Under the pieces are notes generated by a model, which was not told where the DNA came from, did no database searches, and saw only the letters and a program-made list of their open reading frames with translations. From Dipteris shenzhenensis (taxonomy: Eukaryota; Polypodiophyta; Polypodiopsida; Gleicheniales): 64,000 nucleotides of DNA. A program made the position numbers and the translations under genes. The DNA lies in the NCBI GenBank assembly GCA_047967505.1, contig CM106541.1, one strand, 5' to 3'. Positions 10,287-22,475 of this stretch are shown piece by piece (within the stretch, counting starts at the first letter, position 1; every line of letters starts with the position of its first letter).

Positions 10287-13200
10287 TTTGCTAGAAAACA
10301 TGATATGGAGGAGAAAAAAAAAGAACAAACTCAAATCATGTTTTTGAGCAAATTTGTTGAAGCTTGATCTAATCAATTAGTTGGACTCTACCATCCTAAT
10401 AAACCCTAGAATGCAGATGAGATGTGCTCAAAAAAACAACTCATAGAGTGTCTTGAGAGAAAGATATGGAATGGTCATTTCACCTTAACAATAGAAAAAA
10501 CCAATGACTCGTTGATAGATTTCTTACCTAGGCTTGTGTGTAGAGCTGGAGTGGAGCTGGGGAGGTTGTGGCTAGAGCTACAGTGGGTGGTGGAGCTGGT
10601 GAGGTTGGAGTTGGTGGAGCTACAGTGGGACTTTGTGATGGAGGTGGTGAGGTTGGAGCTAGAGTTGGTGTGGTAGTGAGGTTGGAGTTGGAGGTGGTGA
10701 GGCTGTAGGCAACTGAAACTAGAGATAGGGATGAAATGAAGGGTAACTCTACTTAGAGGGGTTTTTGTCTCAAAATTTGTGCAAACAATGACGAGGAAAT
10801 AAATGCATAGGAACCTAGAAGACCTTTTTCCACACATGTGGCTGACAAGACAGATGCAACTTGCATTGAAAACTATGCCCTTTCCTCTTATCTACACTTT
10901 TCTCCATCCCTCTAGTAGTTTTGATCTAGACTTTCCTCCATCCCTACATCACATCCTTATCTACATTGCTGCCATAGCCATCCCCCCCCCTTACTCCCAT
11001 CATCCCCCCAACCCCCCCCCCCTTATTGCACCTATGCAAGAGCCACAGACAAGTCAATAGGGCTAGCCATGGATAGAAAACATCCAAGTACTCATATATA
11101 CCACTTAGGAATCTATTATATTTGTGGGCAGTTCTTGATCTGTGATTGTGTAGACCTCACCTTTCCTTAGGTGCTAGTACTTGGTCCATAGAGGATAACA
11201 TTTTTTTCTAGAAAACACGATTTGAGGCTCTTTTCCACAAAAAACACCCTATATCATGTTTATTAGCAAAACATGCTAGGTGTACAAGAATTTCATTAAA
11301 AACATGATTTGGAGTAGTTTTCTTGAAGAAACATGAATATCGCATTTTTTAGCAAATTGTTCTACAAGAGTTTGTAGAATGTTTGAGAAATAGTAGTTTA
11401 CAAAAGGTACTAACCTTATTAGTAAGTAGATAAGAAGAGCTTGATGGGTGACAGCATGATGGTTGTCAACTTGATGTATCTTGAGTTGTAGTGGGTCAAT
11501 GTGATAGAGCTGGTGAGGTTATGGATAACAGTTTGATGGGTGTCAACTTGATGGGTTGAGATAGAGCTGTAGTGGGTGTGGGGGAAGGAGCTGGAGCTAT
11601 ATTGGGTCAGTGTAATAGGGCTGTTGAGGTTGTCTGTCACAAGCCTATAAGGAGGAAGATGAAACTAGAGATGGAGATGACAAAGGGAATGATTAAGTTT
11701 GGCAGCTTGGTCTAAAAATAAGTGCATGCAATCACTAGATACTCTAAATATAGTACCTTGAAGACTAGCTTTGGCATGTGTGGCTGACATGTGTGACTTG
11801 AATAGATATTTGCATCCTCTCCTCTTATCTTCACTTTTCTCCATCCAATCAATAGTTTTGAATATTCATCTTCTTCCTCATCTTCATCTGGACAATACTT
11901 TAGACCTTGCCTTTCTCCCATCATCATCCCCACCTACCTATACTTGTGCAAAAGCGATGGAGAGAAATGATACAGGTACTTATACACCACAATCTTGATC
12001 TACCTTTCCAAGTGTCTTCTTGATCTATCTAATTCTATTGCATTAGCTATTAGGCATTTGCTTCATCTTTTGAATGATCAAGACAACTAGCTTGCAAATT
12101 TACCTGAACTTGTCTGGACATGATGTTTTTGCATCAATAGGACTATTTGCTAGAAAATGCAATATGGAGGAGAAAAACAAAGAAAGATCTCAAATCGCTT
12201 TTTTGAGAAAATTTAATTTTAAGCCTAATCTAATCAATCAGTTGGAGTCCACCATCCTCCTAAACCCTAGAATGCAGATGAGATATGCTTTAAAAAACAT
12301 TTCATAGAGTGTCTTTGAGAGAAAGCTATGGAATGGTCATTTCACCTTAACAATAGAAAAAACCAATGACTCGTGACAAATTGCTTACCTGGGCTTGTAT
12401 GTAGAGCTAGAGCTGGAGCTTGGGAGGTTGTAGTAGCTAGAGCTGCAGTGGGTGGTGGAGCTTGTGAGGTTGGAGTTGGAGTTGCAGTGGGACTTTGTGA
12501 TGGAGGTGCTGAGGGAGTGAGGTTGGTGGAGCTGGAGGTGGTGAGGTTAGAGGCAACTGAAACTAGAGATAGGGATGAAATAAAGGGTAACTCTACTTAG
12601 AGGCAGTTTTGCCTCAAAATCTGTGCAAGTAATCACGAGGAAAAAAATGCACAGGTACCTAGAAGACCATTTTCCACATATGTGACTGACAAGATAGATG
12701 TGACATGCATTGAAAATTGTGCCCTTTCCTCTTATCTACACTTTTCTCCATCCCTCTAGCAGTTTTGATCCACACTTTCCTCCATCCCTACACCACATCC
12801 TCATTTGCATCACTGCCATCATCATCCCCCCCCTTACTAGACCTGTGCAAGAGCCACAGACAAGTCAGCAGGACTAGCCATGGATAGAAAAAATCTAGGT
12901 ACTTATATCTACCACTTACGAATCTGCTATATTTGTGGGTAGTAGTGTTTTCTTAATCTGTGATTGTGTAGACCTCACCTTTCCTTACGTGCCAGTACTT
13001 AGTCCATAGAGGATAACACTTTTTTCTAGAAAACGTGATTTGAGGCTCTTTTCCATAAAAATACCCTATATCGCGTTTATTAGCAAAACATGCTAGGTGT
13101 GCAAGAATTTGATTAAAAATGCGATTTGGAGCAGTTTTCCTAAAGAAACATGAATATCGCATTTTTTAGCACATTCTTCTGCAAGAGTCCATAGAATGTT

Positions 13201-13963
13201 TGAGAAAGAGTAGTTTACAAAAGGTACTAACCTTATTAGTATGTAGATAAGAAGAGCTTGAAGGGTGACAACTTGATGGTTGTCAGTTTGATGTATGTTG
13301 AGTTGTAGTGGGTCACTATGATAGAGCTAGTGAGGGTCTGGGGGAAGGGTGTCAGCTTGATGGGTTGAGATAGAGCTATAATGGGCATGGGGGGAGGAGT
13401 TGGAGCTATATTGGGTTAGTGTAATAGAGCTATTGAGGTTGTCTGTCATAAGCCTGTGGGGAGGAAGATGAAACTAGAGATGGAGATGACAAAGGGAATG
13501 ATTAAGTCTGGTAGCTTGGTCTAAAAATAGGTGCATGCAATCACTAGATACTCTAAATATAGTACCTTGAAGACCAGTTTTGGCATGTGTGGCTCACAAG
13601 TGTGACTTGAATAGATATCTCTGCCATCTCCTCTTATCTTCACTTTTCTCCATCCATTCAACAGTTTTGAATCTTCATCTTCTTCCTCGTCTTCATTTGG
13701 ACAATACTTTAGAACTTGCTTTTCTCCCATCATCATCCCCACCTACCTATACTTGTGCAAAAGCCATGGAGAGAAAGGATTCAGGTACTTAAATACACCA
13801 TAGTCTTGATCTACCTTTCCAACTTGAAGTGTCTTCTTGATCTATCTAATTCTACTACATCATCTATTAGGCATTTGCTTCATCTTTTGAATGATCAAGA
13901 CAACTATCTTGTAGATTTACTTGAATTTTGTCTGGACATGATTATTTTGCATCAATAGGACTT
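10287..13963. repeat. Tandem duplication of about 1.85 kb (two units)
   Basis: Units 10287-12145 and 12146-13963 each start with TTTGCTAGAAAA; a third start lies at 13964. Matching blocks run in the same order through both, for example around 10380-10515 and 12240-12377, 10860-11060 and 12720-12860, and 11720-11830 and 13530-13640. Many CG positions of one unit are TG or CA in the other. Each unit contains GAGCTGGTGAGG-type minisatellite sequence (about 10540-10700 and 12395-12560). No coding region is supported here, and the short ORFs are not conserved between units. Confidence 0.85.
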
Positions 13964-14032
13964 TTTGCTAGAAAACACAATTTTAGTGTATTTAATTATA
14001 AATACATTGATATCGCATTTTTCTGCAAACTT

Positions 14033-15895
14033 TCAAGCACAAGGAGCTAACCATTTAGGTGATGTAGGTGATGCACTAAGACCTATCAAGAAGACCATTG
14101 ACCTCTCAGCTTATGTTGTAAGGGAAGAGGAATCTCCTGGTAAGAATCTCTTTATGAGTGCTTCTGTTTCTTTTTAGCTATATGTGCAAGACTCATTTTT
14201 TATTTTGTATGATGCAGTCAAGAGAAGAAAGCCCAACTAACAAGGGTTTAGACAAAGGTGGAAAGTCAGTCGCTAAGGGAAAGGAGAAGAAGGAAAAGAA
14301 GTCACCCCAACTACAGCTCTTTGAATCTCTGCAAAATTCAGAATGCCAAATGCACTATCACTAATACCATGAGATGTTCAATAAGGAGCTAGATTTGCAG
14401 TCTCTTCTGACACAGCACAAGGATTTTCTTGAAGAGATATATGAATCCTTCCACAAGCTTACAGTTGAAGGAACAAAAGTTATCAAATAGCAAGACTTTT
14501 GTACGTGTCAAGGACATTGCTACAAATGACAAGATGAGGTATCAAATGCACAATCTGTTTGACAGTTTTGAAGACTGCCACAAGGTAATCTACACTATAC
14601 ACAATGGCAATTGCAAGATACTTGAAGAGTCACTTGCATTTGCCATGTATGTACACTATGCTGATGGATCAGTTGAGGACCCAAAGGCTAGCGATGAGGA
14701 AGAAGAAACAAAGGAAAAGTCAAACCTACTAGAAGTGGAAGAGAAGATCAAGCTAACAGAGGAGGAGCTTGCAGTTGCAGCATTGGACCTAGTGGCCTTA
14801 AAAAATGAGACCCTAAGAGATGTTGTCATAGTGGATAATGTTGAGGTTGAGAACTCCGACCTCACTGTGCCCATTCTTCCCTCATTCAATATTGAGGGAA
14901 AAGAGTATGTCTTGTTGTATGATGTACAGTGCCTATTTAATTTGAGAGAAGATTATGCAATTGCCCTTATTGCACAATCTTGTAGGGTTGACAAGGAAGT
15001 AAGGATTGAGGACGATCCTTTGTTAGAGCTGGAGGACAAATTCGATGCTTCGAAAGTATTGTCCATTTGTTTTGAGCAAGCCAAAACGTATGAAGAGGTG
15101 GATGTTACAATCTTCCAGGAAACCCAAGCATGAATGAACCTCACAACAAGCTTGGATATCAGTGACAACTTTAAGGGGAAGGAAGAGATGGGTATCTACT
15201 TGTTTAACGATGATATACTAGAGAAAGATGAGAATATTGAGGTAAGGAACCTACCGTTCTTGCATTTGGAGTTTAGATATAGAATATAATGGTCTATTTT
15301 AAATCTAAGTGTGTTTTATGTATGGCAATTGTTCGTTGAAGATGACACATTGCTCCTGAGGGCGACTGAAAATAGAATTCCTAGGCTTGGTAAGCTATCA
15401 ATCCTTTCTCATTATATTAAAGACCTATCTGCTACGAAAATACTGATTTTTAGCAAATTGCTTAGCAATGATGGAGTTGCTCTTACTTATTTTTTCAAGA
15501 GTTTGTCAAAAGTTTTGGGTGGTCATCCTATATCATGGCAAACAAATAAGATCATATTGATAGAGAAGCAGTCTACTTTAGTTATTTTTGGGTGTTATGC
15601 TGGAAAGCAAGGCTCAAGAGCTGGCTACTTTTTGACATATACTGCCTGGGCACTAGCTTGTGGTGTAAAGGATCCCCTCTCCTTGGAAGCTTATGGAAAG
15701 CATAGGCTCATTAGGAATCTAGAGTCTTCTTTGGTGGCCCTTCCCAACAAAATAGTTGAAGAGCAAATTGTGATCACAACAACTCTTTCACAAGATGAGA
15801 AGAGTTCACTTGCTCTTCAGCTCAAGAAAAAAAGGTCTCCAATCAAAGTCACAAGAAAGATTCCAAGCAAAGTTGGCAAACCATTGGAAGGATAG
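14033..15895 (+). pseudogene. Three-exon gene of unknown function
   Basis: Exon 1 ends at 14139 before GTAAGA; exon 2 runs 14218-15241 (acceptor ATGCAG, donor GTAAGG); exon 3 covers about 15311-15895 with a TAG end. Exon 2 has a Lys-rich start (AKGKEKKEKKS), an acidic coiled segment (SDEEEETKEK) and a longer conserved-looking part (FNIEGKEYVLLYDVQCLF). Exon 3 encodes a basic C-terminus (LKKKRSPIKVTRKIP). I recognise no domain. In-frame stops near 14362 and 14488 and a shift near 14500 break the reading. It points away from the transposase at 15959-17759. Confidence 0.45.
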
Positions 15896-15958
15896 CCTAT
15901 ATGGCACTGTATATTTTACGAGATAGAAGTAAGGTTGAATTGTGAGAACATTGTCATT

Positions 15959-17759
15959 TTAGAATGTCTTAGTTATGTTTATGTGTATTTGTGACAAAAA
16001 CAATGTACATTTTGAAATAGAAATATATGTAGTACATTTCAAATATTTCAATGGTTGCATACAATGACTTCTTTTGAATGAAAGATCCAAGTCTTGTTCA
16101 TTGCAAAAAAATATTATTACATTTGATGACACCAATTGATGAACAAGGTTTAGCACTTGGCTTCTATCTACCCATTTGTGGCTTACAAATATCTTTGAGT
16201 GTCCCCACTGAGCAAGTCTTTGTGCTACATTTGAGCTCTCCAAGTTCTGCCTCCTTCTTTCCTTTTGAGCTAACCTGAAAGCTACCTTAACCTGTGATGT
16301 GTTAACTTTCTTCTTGGCTTGAAGTCTTTGTAGTATTCCTCGATAGAACCACTGGAAGACTTCTTTTAAACTATTGGCTTTCTGTTTTCCTCCAAAATGT
16401 TGTGTATGTCTAAAGAATGCATTTTGTGCCATGTAGTGTGATTTCTCCATTCCCTCATATTTTTTTACAAAGAAAGGAAGGTGATTGTAGATTATATGCT
16501 ATTTTGATACATAGGCAAGTGGGCATTAGAATATATAGAACTAAGATTGTTTACTTTTAAAAACAACATGCACAAAAATAGGATATTGTTCTTACCATGT
16601 AATGAGTGATGTTACATGTTGTCCAAGCCTCTTTCATTGCCTTTCCAAAACTCTTTATCGCTTCTTCAAATGCTTGTTGATCAATTTTGCTAAAGGTGGC
16701 TTGGTCACAAAAAACAAAAAGTTTATCTAAGCATTTCCACACTTTTGCCTTGACATCTCTTGCCAATCCATCTACCTGATGAACTTTGATAGCATTATTT
16801 ACTTTTCTCCATAAGTTATACTTTATCCTTGATACGTATGTTGTTTTACTCCCATTTATTTTTCTTTTCTCTGGATGAGATAGAAATCTTCTAGCCTTTC
16901 CTCCAACAATAGATGGCTTGATAGGAACATCTTTTCCATTTGTAGATTTTTTAAGATCCTTTGTAATATGTACATCTCCTCCATGGAGACCAATTTCTGA
17001 TAGCACTGCTTCTAATGATTGTAGTGCCTCTTTTCTTCTACTCTTAGGGCGAAGTTTCCATGCAAATCCAATATATAGGAAAACAAGTTTCTCAATGATC
17101 CTACATAATGCATGCAATGTACAAATGTGAACATTGCATAATGGGATCTCAAGAACTACTTTGAAATTTTTATCTACTTTATCTCTGTTGGGTGCTCTTT
17201 TCCACCATTTAGAATCTAGGACATGCACTGGTTCATTGCAGTACAAGCAAGGAGATTTTGAGTTACCCCCTTTGCTTATATTGAACATACACTTTAGTGT
17301 CTTCAGGTCACCTACCATATGCCATTCAATTTGAAAATCACCCTTGCCTGGAACATGAAGATGGCATTCTTGGACTTGACTCTTGATAATTGATGGTATA
17401 TCTGTTTGATGAAATACCCAATAAAGTACTACATGGTCGTCAGTCTTCACCCATAATTTAAAACCATAGGTTTGCAAAATATATAATATAAAATTTATCA
17501 CATTTTAGGCAAAGACTAATTTGGAAGGCGATAGTTTACATACCTCAAATGTGCCCAACCACCATGCATGCTTTTTCAATTGGACATTGAAGTACTTTGA
17601 GTTGCACTTTGTGATCGATTGATCAAGTGCTCGATTCATCAAAGTGATAGAAACTCTCTCTATCTTTTTTTCCTTGACAATTTCACATTCATCAAGCTTC
17701 ACAACAAACTTCAAAGCTCCTTTACATTCTTCAAATGTGATACTATAGAACTCAACCAT
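15959..17759 (-). pseudogene. DDE-type transposase-like gene, copy 1 (two exons)
   Basis: Exon 1 runs to 16596 (donor GTAAGA), exon 2 starts at 16498 (acceptor AATAG). Visible features in order: KTDDHVVLYW, EWHMVGDLKTLKCMF followed by CLYCN (a D and a Cys pair), GGKARRFLSH, NITHYM at the exon end, then HLPFFVKKYEGMEKSHY and HTQHFGG in exon 2. A pattern of an Asp in GDxK before CxxC and a Glu in GMEKxHY before a Gly pair is what I would expect of an RNase H-fold transposase with a late catalytic Glu, but I cannot name the superfamily. A second copy (25905-26599) shares GGKARRFLS, HYM, the intron position and GMEK. The first part (17505-17759) is in another frame or a separate exon. The family assignment is inference. 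Confidence 0.5.
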
Positions 17760-18700
17760 AAGTCTCTACAATTGTTCAAGATCTACAAAAATATGATTCC
17801 AAGCATTATATGTAGTGGTTCCCTTTTCACTTTCATATACACTTTCAATGTAAACGTACTATCTAATAAACTTATCAATTTCTTGGCTGAGATGACCTCG
17901 TTCCTTCCACACTTATGCTGGTGTTGGTAACAATACACATTTTATCCGTTGATCTTTTAATGTTGATGACACAACTCTAAATATTGAAGCATATCCCTTG
18001 GCACTTGTGCCAATCTCATTCAATTCATGTACCTCCTTCTTATTTTATCACTAGTTAAGTCCTTTGTTTTAGGATTTATAACATAATGGCCACTCTCATT
18101 ATATGTCTAGTCAGTGTTAATAGATTGGTAGTCGTGCCATGCTGATAGGGAAGATGAAAACAGATGTGGAACATTTATGCATAACATTTTTGAGACATTG
18201 GCATAGTGCCACTATCCACAAACTCTCATGGATTATAATGGCATGGTGCCACTATCCACAAACTCTCATGGATTAGATTTGCTATGGTATATATTGTAAT
18301 GGAGGTTGCAATGAGAAATCCGGTAACAACATATTCACATTAAGACATGTTAGGAGTAGATTGGCAGTGGTGCTATGCTAAACTTAAAGATTTATGAATT
18401 ATATTTTTTATAGAATGGCATTCTACTTAAATGCACATGGATTTTTATGGCACCTGTGCCATCTCATTCTAAGTCAACGTTAAGTAGATTGGCAACAATG
18501 ACCAACCAAAAAACAAGATGAAAACAGATCAATCAAATGTCTTAGCAATTTCAAAATCATATTCTAAAGACTATTAGTAGTTCAAATCTCCCCCAAAATG
18601 ATGTGATATTCTCTCTAATTTCTAATTATTAGTAGTATAAATCTTTAAATATAACTCTCTCTAATTGCTCATGTAGGAATATAATTCTCTCTAATTGCTC
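17760..18700. other. Non-coding gap with short palindromes
   Basis: No gene seen. It contains several TGGCACNNGTGCCA-like palindromes (about 17998, 18200, 18240, 18447), a 40-bp tandem duplication at 18201-18280, and a 30-bp duplication just before 18709 (ATAATTCTCTCTAATTGCTC type). Confidence 0.6.
18201..18280. repeat. 40-bp direct tandem repeat, two copies
   Basis: GCATAGTGCCACTATCCACA and the following 20 bases are repeated at once with few changes. The repeat start carries the TGGCAT/GTGCCA palindrome common in this region. Confidence 0.85.
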
Positions 18701-18708
18701 ATGTAGGA

Positions 18709-19955
18709 ATGGCTAAAGGAAAGAGAAAGGTTTCAGAGGTGACAACTTTTGATGGAATCTCTGCTGGAAAGGAATGGTACTTGGACATATTCTCAGTAGT
18801 GAACTGCAGTGGCTCAAGAAGATCTGGATTGTTTTGTTGATCTCCTAGAAACTTCATTTGAAGATGTGGGGGATGCTAAAGAAATAGTGGAAGCTAAAGT
18901 ACAAGAAATAGATTGTCTTGAGGTTCATCCCTATGGTTCTATAGTGTATCTTTTGGATCCCACTTGCTATGACAATGCCAAGATGATATCCAATATGGAT
19001 GACTCACTGGAATCCAAGGCTGGACCATTGACCATGAGAATTTAAACAACACTCAAATCTTGGATGCCTTTCTATAGTGTTAAAGACTTTAAAGCAAGAT
19101 AATGCCATGAGTAATAAGAGATCAAAGAAACTCAAGAGAATCGAAGAAAAAAGCAAATAGAAGGCTGAGGAGAAAGAGTCAAGTCCACTATCTAGCACTG
19201 GAACGGCTAAAGAGAAGGTGTTCGACAAAGATATGACTGGGGATACAAGCAATCTTGGGGACAAGCCAAATGTGTCTGGAATAGAACATAGAATAGTGCC
19301 ACACGAGAAAGCAATGAAAAATATTGATTATAAAGCAATTCAAAAGAAAATTGAAAAATTTGAGAAGAAGGATACTAGCTTATCAGAATTTATGGATTAT
19401 GTAGAGTATTTCTCCTTCGGGCTTGAGTACGAGGTGTCGGTTCCAGTTGTGAATTGCCATAAAGCACCAAGTCAATATGTGTATAGAACCTTGACTCTTT
19501 CCTATGTCAATGAATTGGTACACAAATTTGCTACTATGTCAAAACACCCGACAACATGCGCATATCTCATGCCGTTCCACATGCACTTAAACACTCCAAT
19601 GCACAAGGATGAGGTACAAAAAGAAATATTACAAGAATATAATTATTGGATTCTTGCAGTCTAGCACTCAATACTTGCAGGAAAATTTTTTGTGGAAAGT
19701 GCACCACAAGGAGAAGTGTTTGCTACAAGGAAGAGCTTCTATACAAGGAGGAACTCATGCGTTGTTGTCAATGCTCTAGTCATTATGAGCTACAAAATAT
19801 CATCGATGGCTAACATGGAGGCTCAAATAGTTCTAAAGAACCAGCCATACATTGACATCTTGCAGCATTTAAGGTCCCAATGGACTGTGTTTGGACGACC
19901 AAATAAGCCAGCCCTAGGACTTGTGAAAAGGTCATGAAGGTCATCAAAATTGGAT
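18709..19955 (+). pseudogene. ParB-like domain gene, broken
   Basis: Starts MAKGKRKVSEVTTFDG at 18709, then a frame change near 18810 to EDLDCFVDLLETSFEDV, a Lys-rich linker, and 19218-19664 with TLSYVNELVHKFATM and HPTTCAYLMPFHMHL. The reading YNYWILAVQHSILAGKF, across one TAG at about 19663, resembles the YxIxxGQHxxxAA box of ParB/sulfiredoxin-like domains (Gly replaced by Val). It ends at a GTAAGT donor at 19955. ParB-like folds bind or cut DNA or act as NTPases; which applies is unknown. The assignment rests on one motif and is tentative. Confidence 0.35.
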
Positions 19956-20277
19956 GTAAGTATTTCTCTCTTTTTATTGGTATATTTGTTCATGAAATTT
20001 TCAAGAATATTTTTCAATTCAAGTTACAAGTTATTTTGGAGATTGGATCTAGTTTTTTCACAAAAGAGAGAGTCATACTGGTGCCATTCTTAATCTACTC
20101 TCTTGAAGGAATAGCTAAAGTGCCATTTTTCATAGCGCAAATCACGAGAATGGCACTATTGCCACTCTCTCTTAGTGAGAATAATGAGATTGTCATTGAT
20201 TTTGAAAGAATTCTATGGATGTTTGACTCGATCTCATCTATTATATGTATTGTTTATGATTTTCTTTTTAAAATTTT

Positions 20278-21581
20278 TTGTCAATTGCAAATGTGTCAAT
20301 GGGTGCCAACTTTGCCACCAAAGACACCCATATGGTGACCTGTGACGATGACATATATGAAAAATGGATACAAATCTTGAGATCAATGCATGAGAGAGGT
20401 CCTCAACCGACCATAACATCTATGAGACACTCATTGGGATTGGACGATGATAGTGTGAGAAAGATCCAAGAGGAGATAGAGTCAGGCGACATTGTACTCA
20501 TCATCAAGTCCAAGCAAGACAACAAGGATGTTATCGACATGGCTCAAAGGGCATTGGGAATGAAGCAAGACAAAGCACTTAGAGAGGAGCTTATGAAAGT
20601 ATTCACCTCACGACATCCAAATCCCACCTTTGGAACATGCTTTTCAAAGATTTCATGGAGTTTGCAAGACATGGTTAAAGGAAAAGCTACACATTGGCAG
20701 ATCAATGCTTGAATTCCCACTAGCTGCAATTAGCTATGCTGAATGGTTAATAGAAGCAAGAAATAATGACAGTGTCAAGTCAAAAAAGTGTTTTCCATGG
20801 ACGGTCTCTCTTATCAATATGGAATTGGAAGGTGATGAGTTTTTGTCACGACACTTTCTAGATGGACTTGCTATCAGCTTTGTGTGCTTGACACTACAGA
20901 AGGGTTTGCAAAAAACATTGATTGGAATAAAGCTACATTTGGGAAGTTACTTAAAGGTGTAATGCGGTCCACACTGTCTCCATCACAGTTTGTTCTTTTG
21001 TCATTTTTGAATATGATAGAGATGGCCAATCTTAAGAATTCCATTGATGAGTGTTCATTTTGGAGTCAAAGATTCATGTGTGTTATTCACACAGAAGATG
21101 AGGTGCTGAGGGGTCTAACTAAAACATTTGGCATTTTGTAATTCTTGAGTCAGATGGTGGATATGCCGGATTTGATCACCTCTTGCAAGTTGCTAAGCCC
21201 TATATTATACTTGAGGATAATATCATGGTTGATAGTGATGATGAGGAGGAAACAAAGGATCTATAGGAGGCCATCAAGGAACGCATTATGAAAGAAAGCA
21301 TCATGTGTTTTTGCAAGGATGATCCATTTGTAGTTGACTTCTTCACCAAAGGAGTTATGACAAGGCATGCATTATCCTCTAAAAGAAGAGTGGTGTCCTT
21401 GGTGATGACAAAAGCACAAGTCATAGAAGTCAAGTCCATTTGTTTTGATCTTCTAACAAACATTGATCCAAAGATCAGATTTTGGTTTGGAATTGAAAAG
21501 CCACTGCAAAAACGTGCTGCTTTACCATACCATTTGATTAGGAAGATGATGGTGAGCCAATGGGACCCTTGTCTCCTATAG
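20278..21581 (+). pseudogene. Unrecognised reading frames downstream of the ParB-like gene
   Basis: Overlapping plus-strand pieces at 20278-20712, 20630-20962, 20884-21141 and 21288-21581 look like one protein cut by frameshifts. Examples: EKWIQILRSMHERGPQPTI, FPLAAISYAEWLIEARNND, WNKATFGKLLKGVMRSTL, FCKDDPFVVDFFTKGVMTR. A donor lies upstream at 19955, so these may be later exons of the ParB-like gene. I recognise no domain. Confidence 0.35.
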
Positions 21582-21911
21582 CACATATCTATCAAAATTT
21601 ATTTACACAGATCTGTCAAAATTTGGAGACTAGAACTAGAGCCATTCTCTGATAATACTATTGCATTTTCTCTACCACTTTTTATGAGGTTGTGGAGAAG
21701 AAGAGAAAGGTTATTTATAATGCATTTTTTGTTGTATTTTAAGTGCTTTTTCATTGAGAATCTTATTGATGCAGTGATAAGGTATAAAACTTTGTACAGT
21801 TCTCTATGTCGAAAGTGACATTCTCCTTTACTTCATAGGGAGAATGGCGCTAGTGCCATTCTCCATATTCTTAGAGGGAGAATGCCATGACAATTACATT
21901 GTATATAATGA

Positions 21912-22475
21912 ATGCATTTCTTGGAATTATACTCCATAGGAATTATTGATGCATGGAAGGAGAGAGGGACAAATACTACAATTGAAGACATGACACCAAA
22001 AATGTGTACATTGTTGGAAGTGATATCAGGAGAGAGCAAATTTGAGGTCAATAAGGATGTTGGAATGAATGATGCAAGGAAGGAGAGAGAGATAATTAAT
22101 ATGCAAGAGAACATGCCACTAGAAATGGAGACAACTACAAGAAACCTCATTGGCAATATATTTTTGGAAGTGGTCTCAAGAGCTAGCGAGTGTGAGGTCA
22201 CCTCAGATCTTGGTGATGCTGGAATCAGTGATGCTCTGAAGAAAGCGAAGACAATTACTAGACAAGAAAACATGCTATCAGAATTATGGACAACTACAAG
22301 CAACCTCAATAGCAATGCACTTTTGGAAGTGGTGTCAAGAGCTAGCAAATATGAGGTAAAATTGCATCTTTGTGATGTGCCAAACATAACTGAATACAGC
22401 GCACAAGGGAGCTTGGAGGAGTCAAGGTGTAGCAACTTTGCAAATAGTTCATCCAATTCCATTGTCGTGGGATAA
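21912..22475 (+). CDS. Open frame with three internal repeats
   Basis: A 187-codon open frame built from about three repeats of roughly 50 residues, each around LLEVxSxxSKxEV and followed by an acidic/basic helix-like stretch (LLEVISGESKFEV, LEVVSRASECEV, LEVVSRASKYEV). It lies just before the phosphatase-like pseudogene and could be an upstream exon or a separate repeat. It may also be chance coding of a DNA repeat. Confidence 0.35.
   Translation: MHFLELYSIGIIDAWKERGTNTTIEDMTPKMCTLLEVISGESKFEVNKDVGMNDARKEREIINMQENMPLEMETTTRNLIGNIFLEVVSRASECEVTSDLGDAGISDALKKAKTITRQENMLSELWTTTSNLNSNALLEVVSRASKYEVKLHLCDVPNITEYSAQGSLEESRCSNFANSSSNSIVVG

Noticed and set aside
18201-18280. CRISPR-like direct repeats
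   Set aside because: Only two adjoining copies without spacers, in a plant genome.
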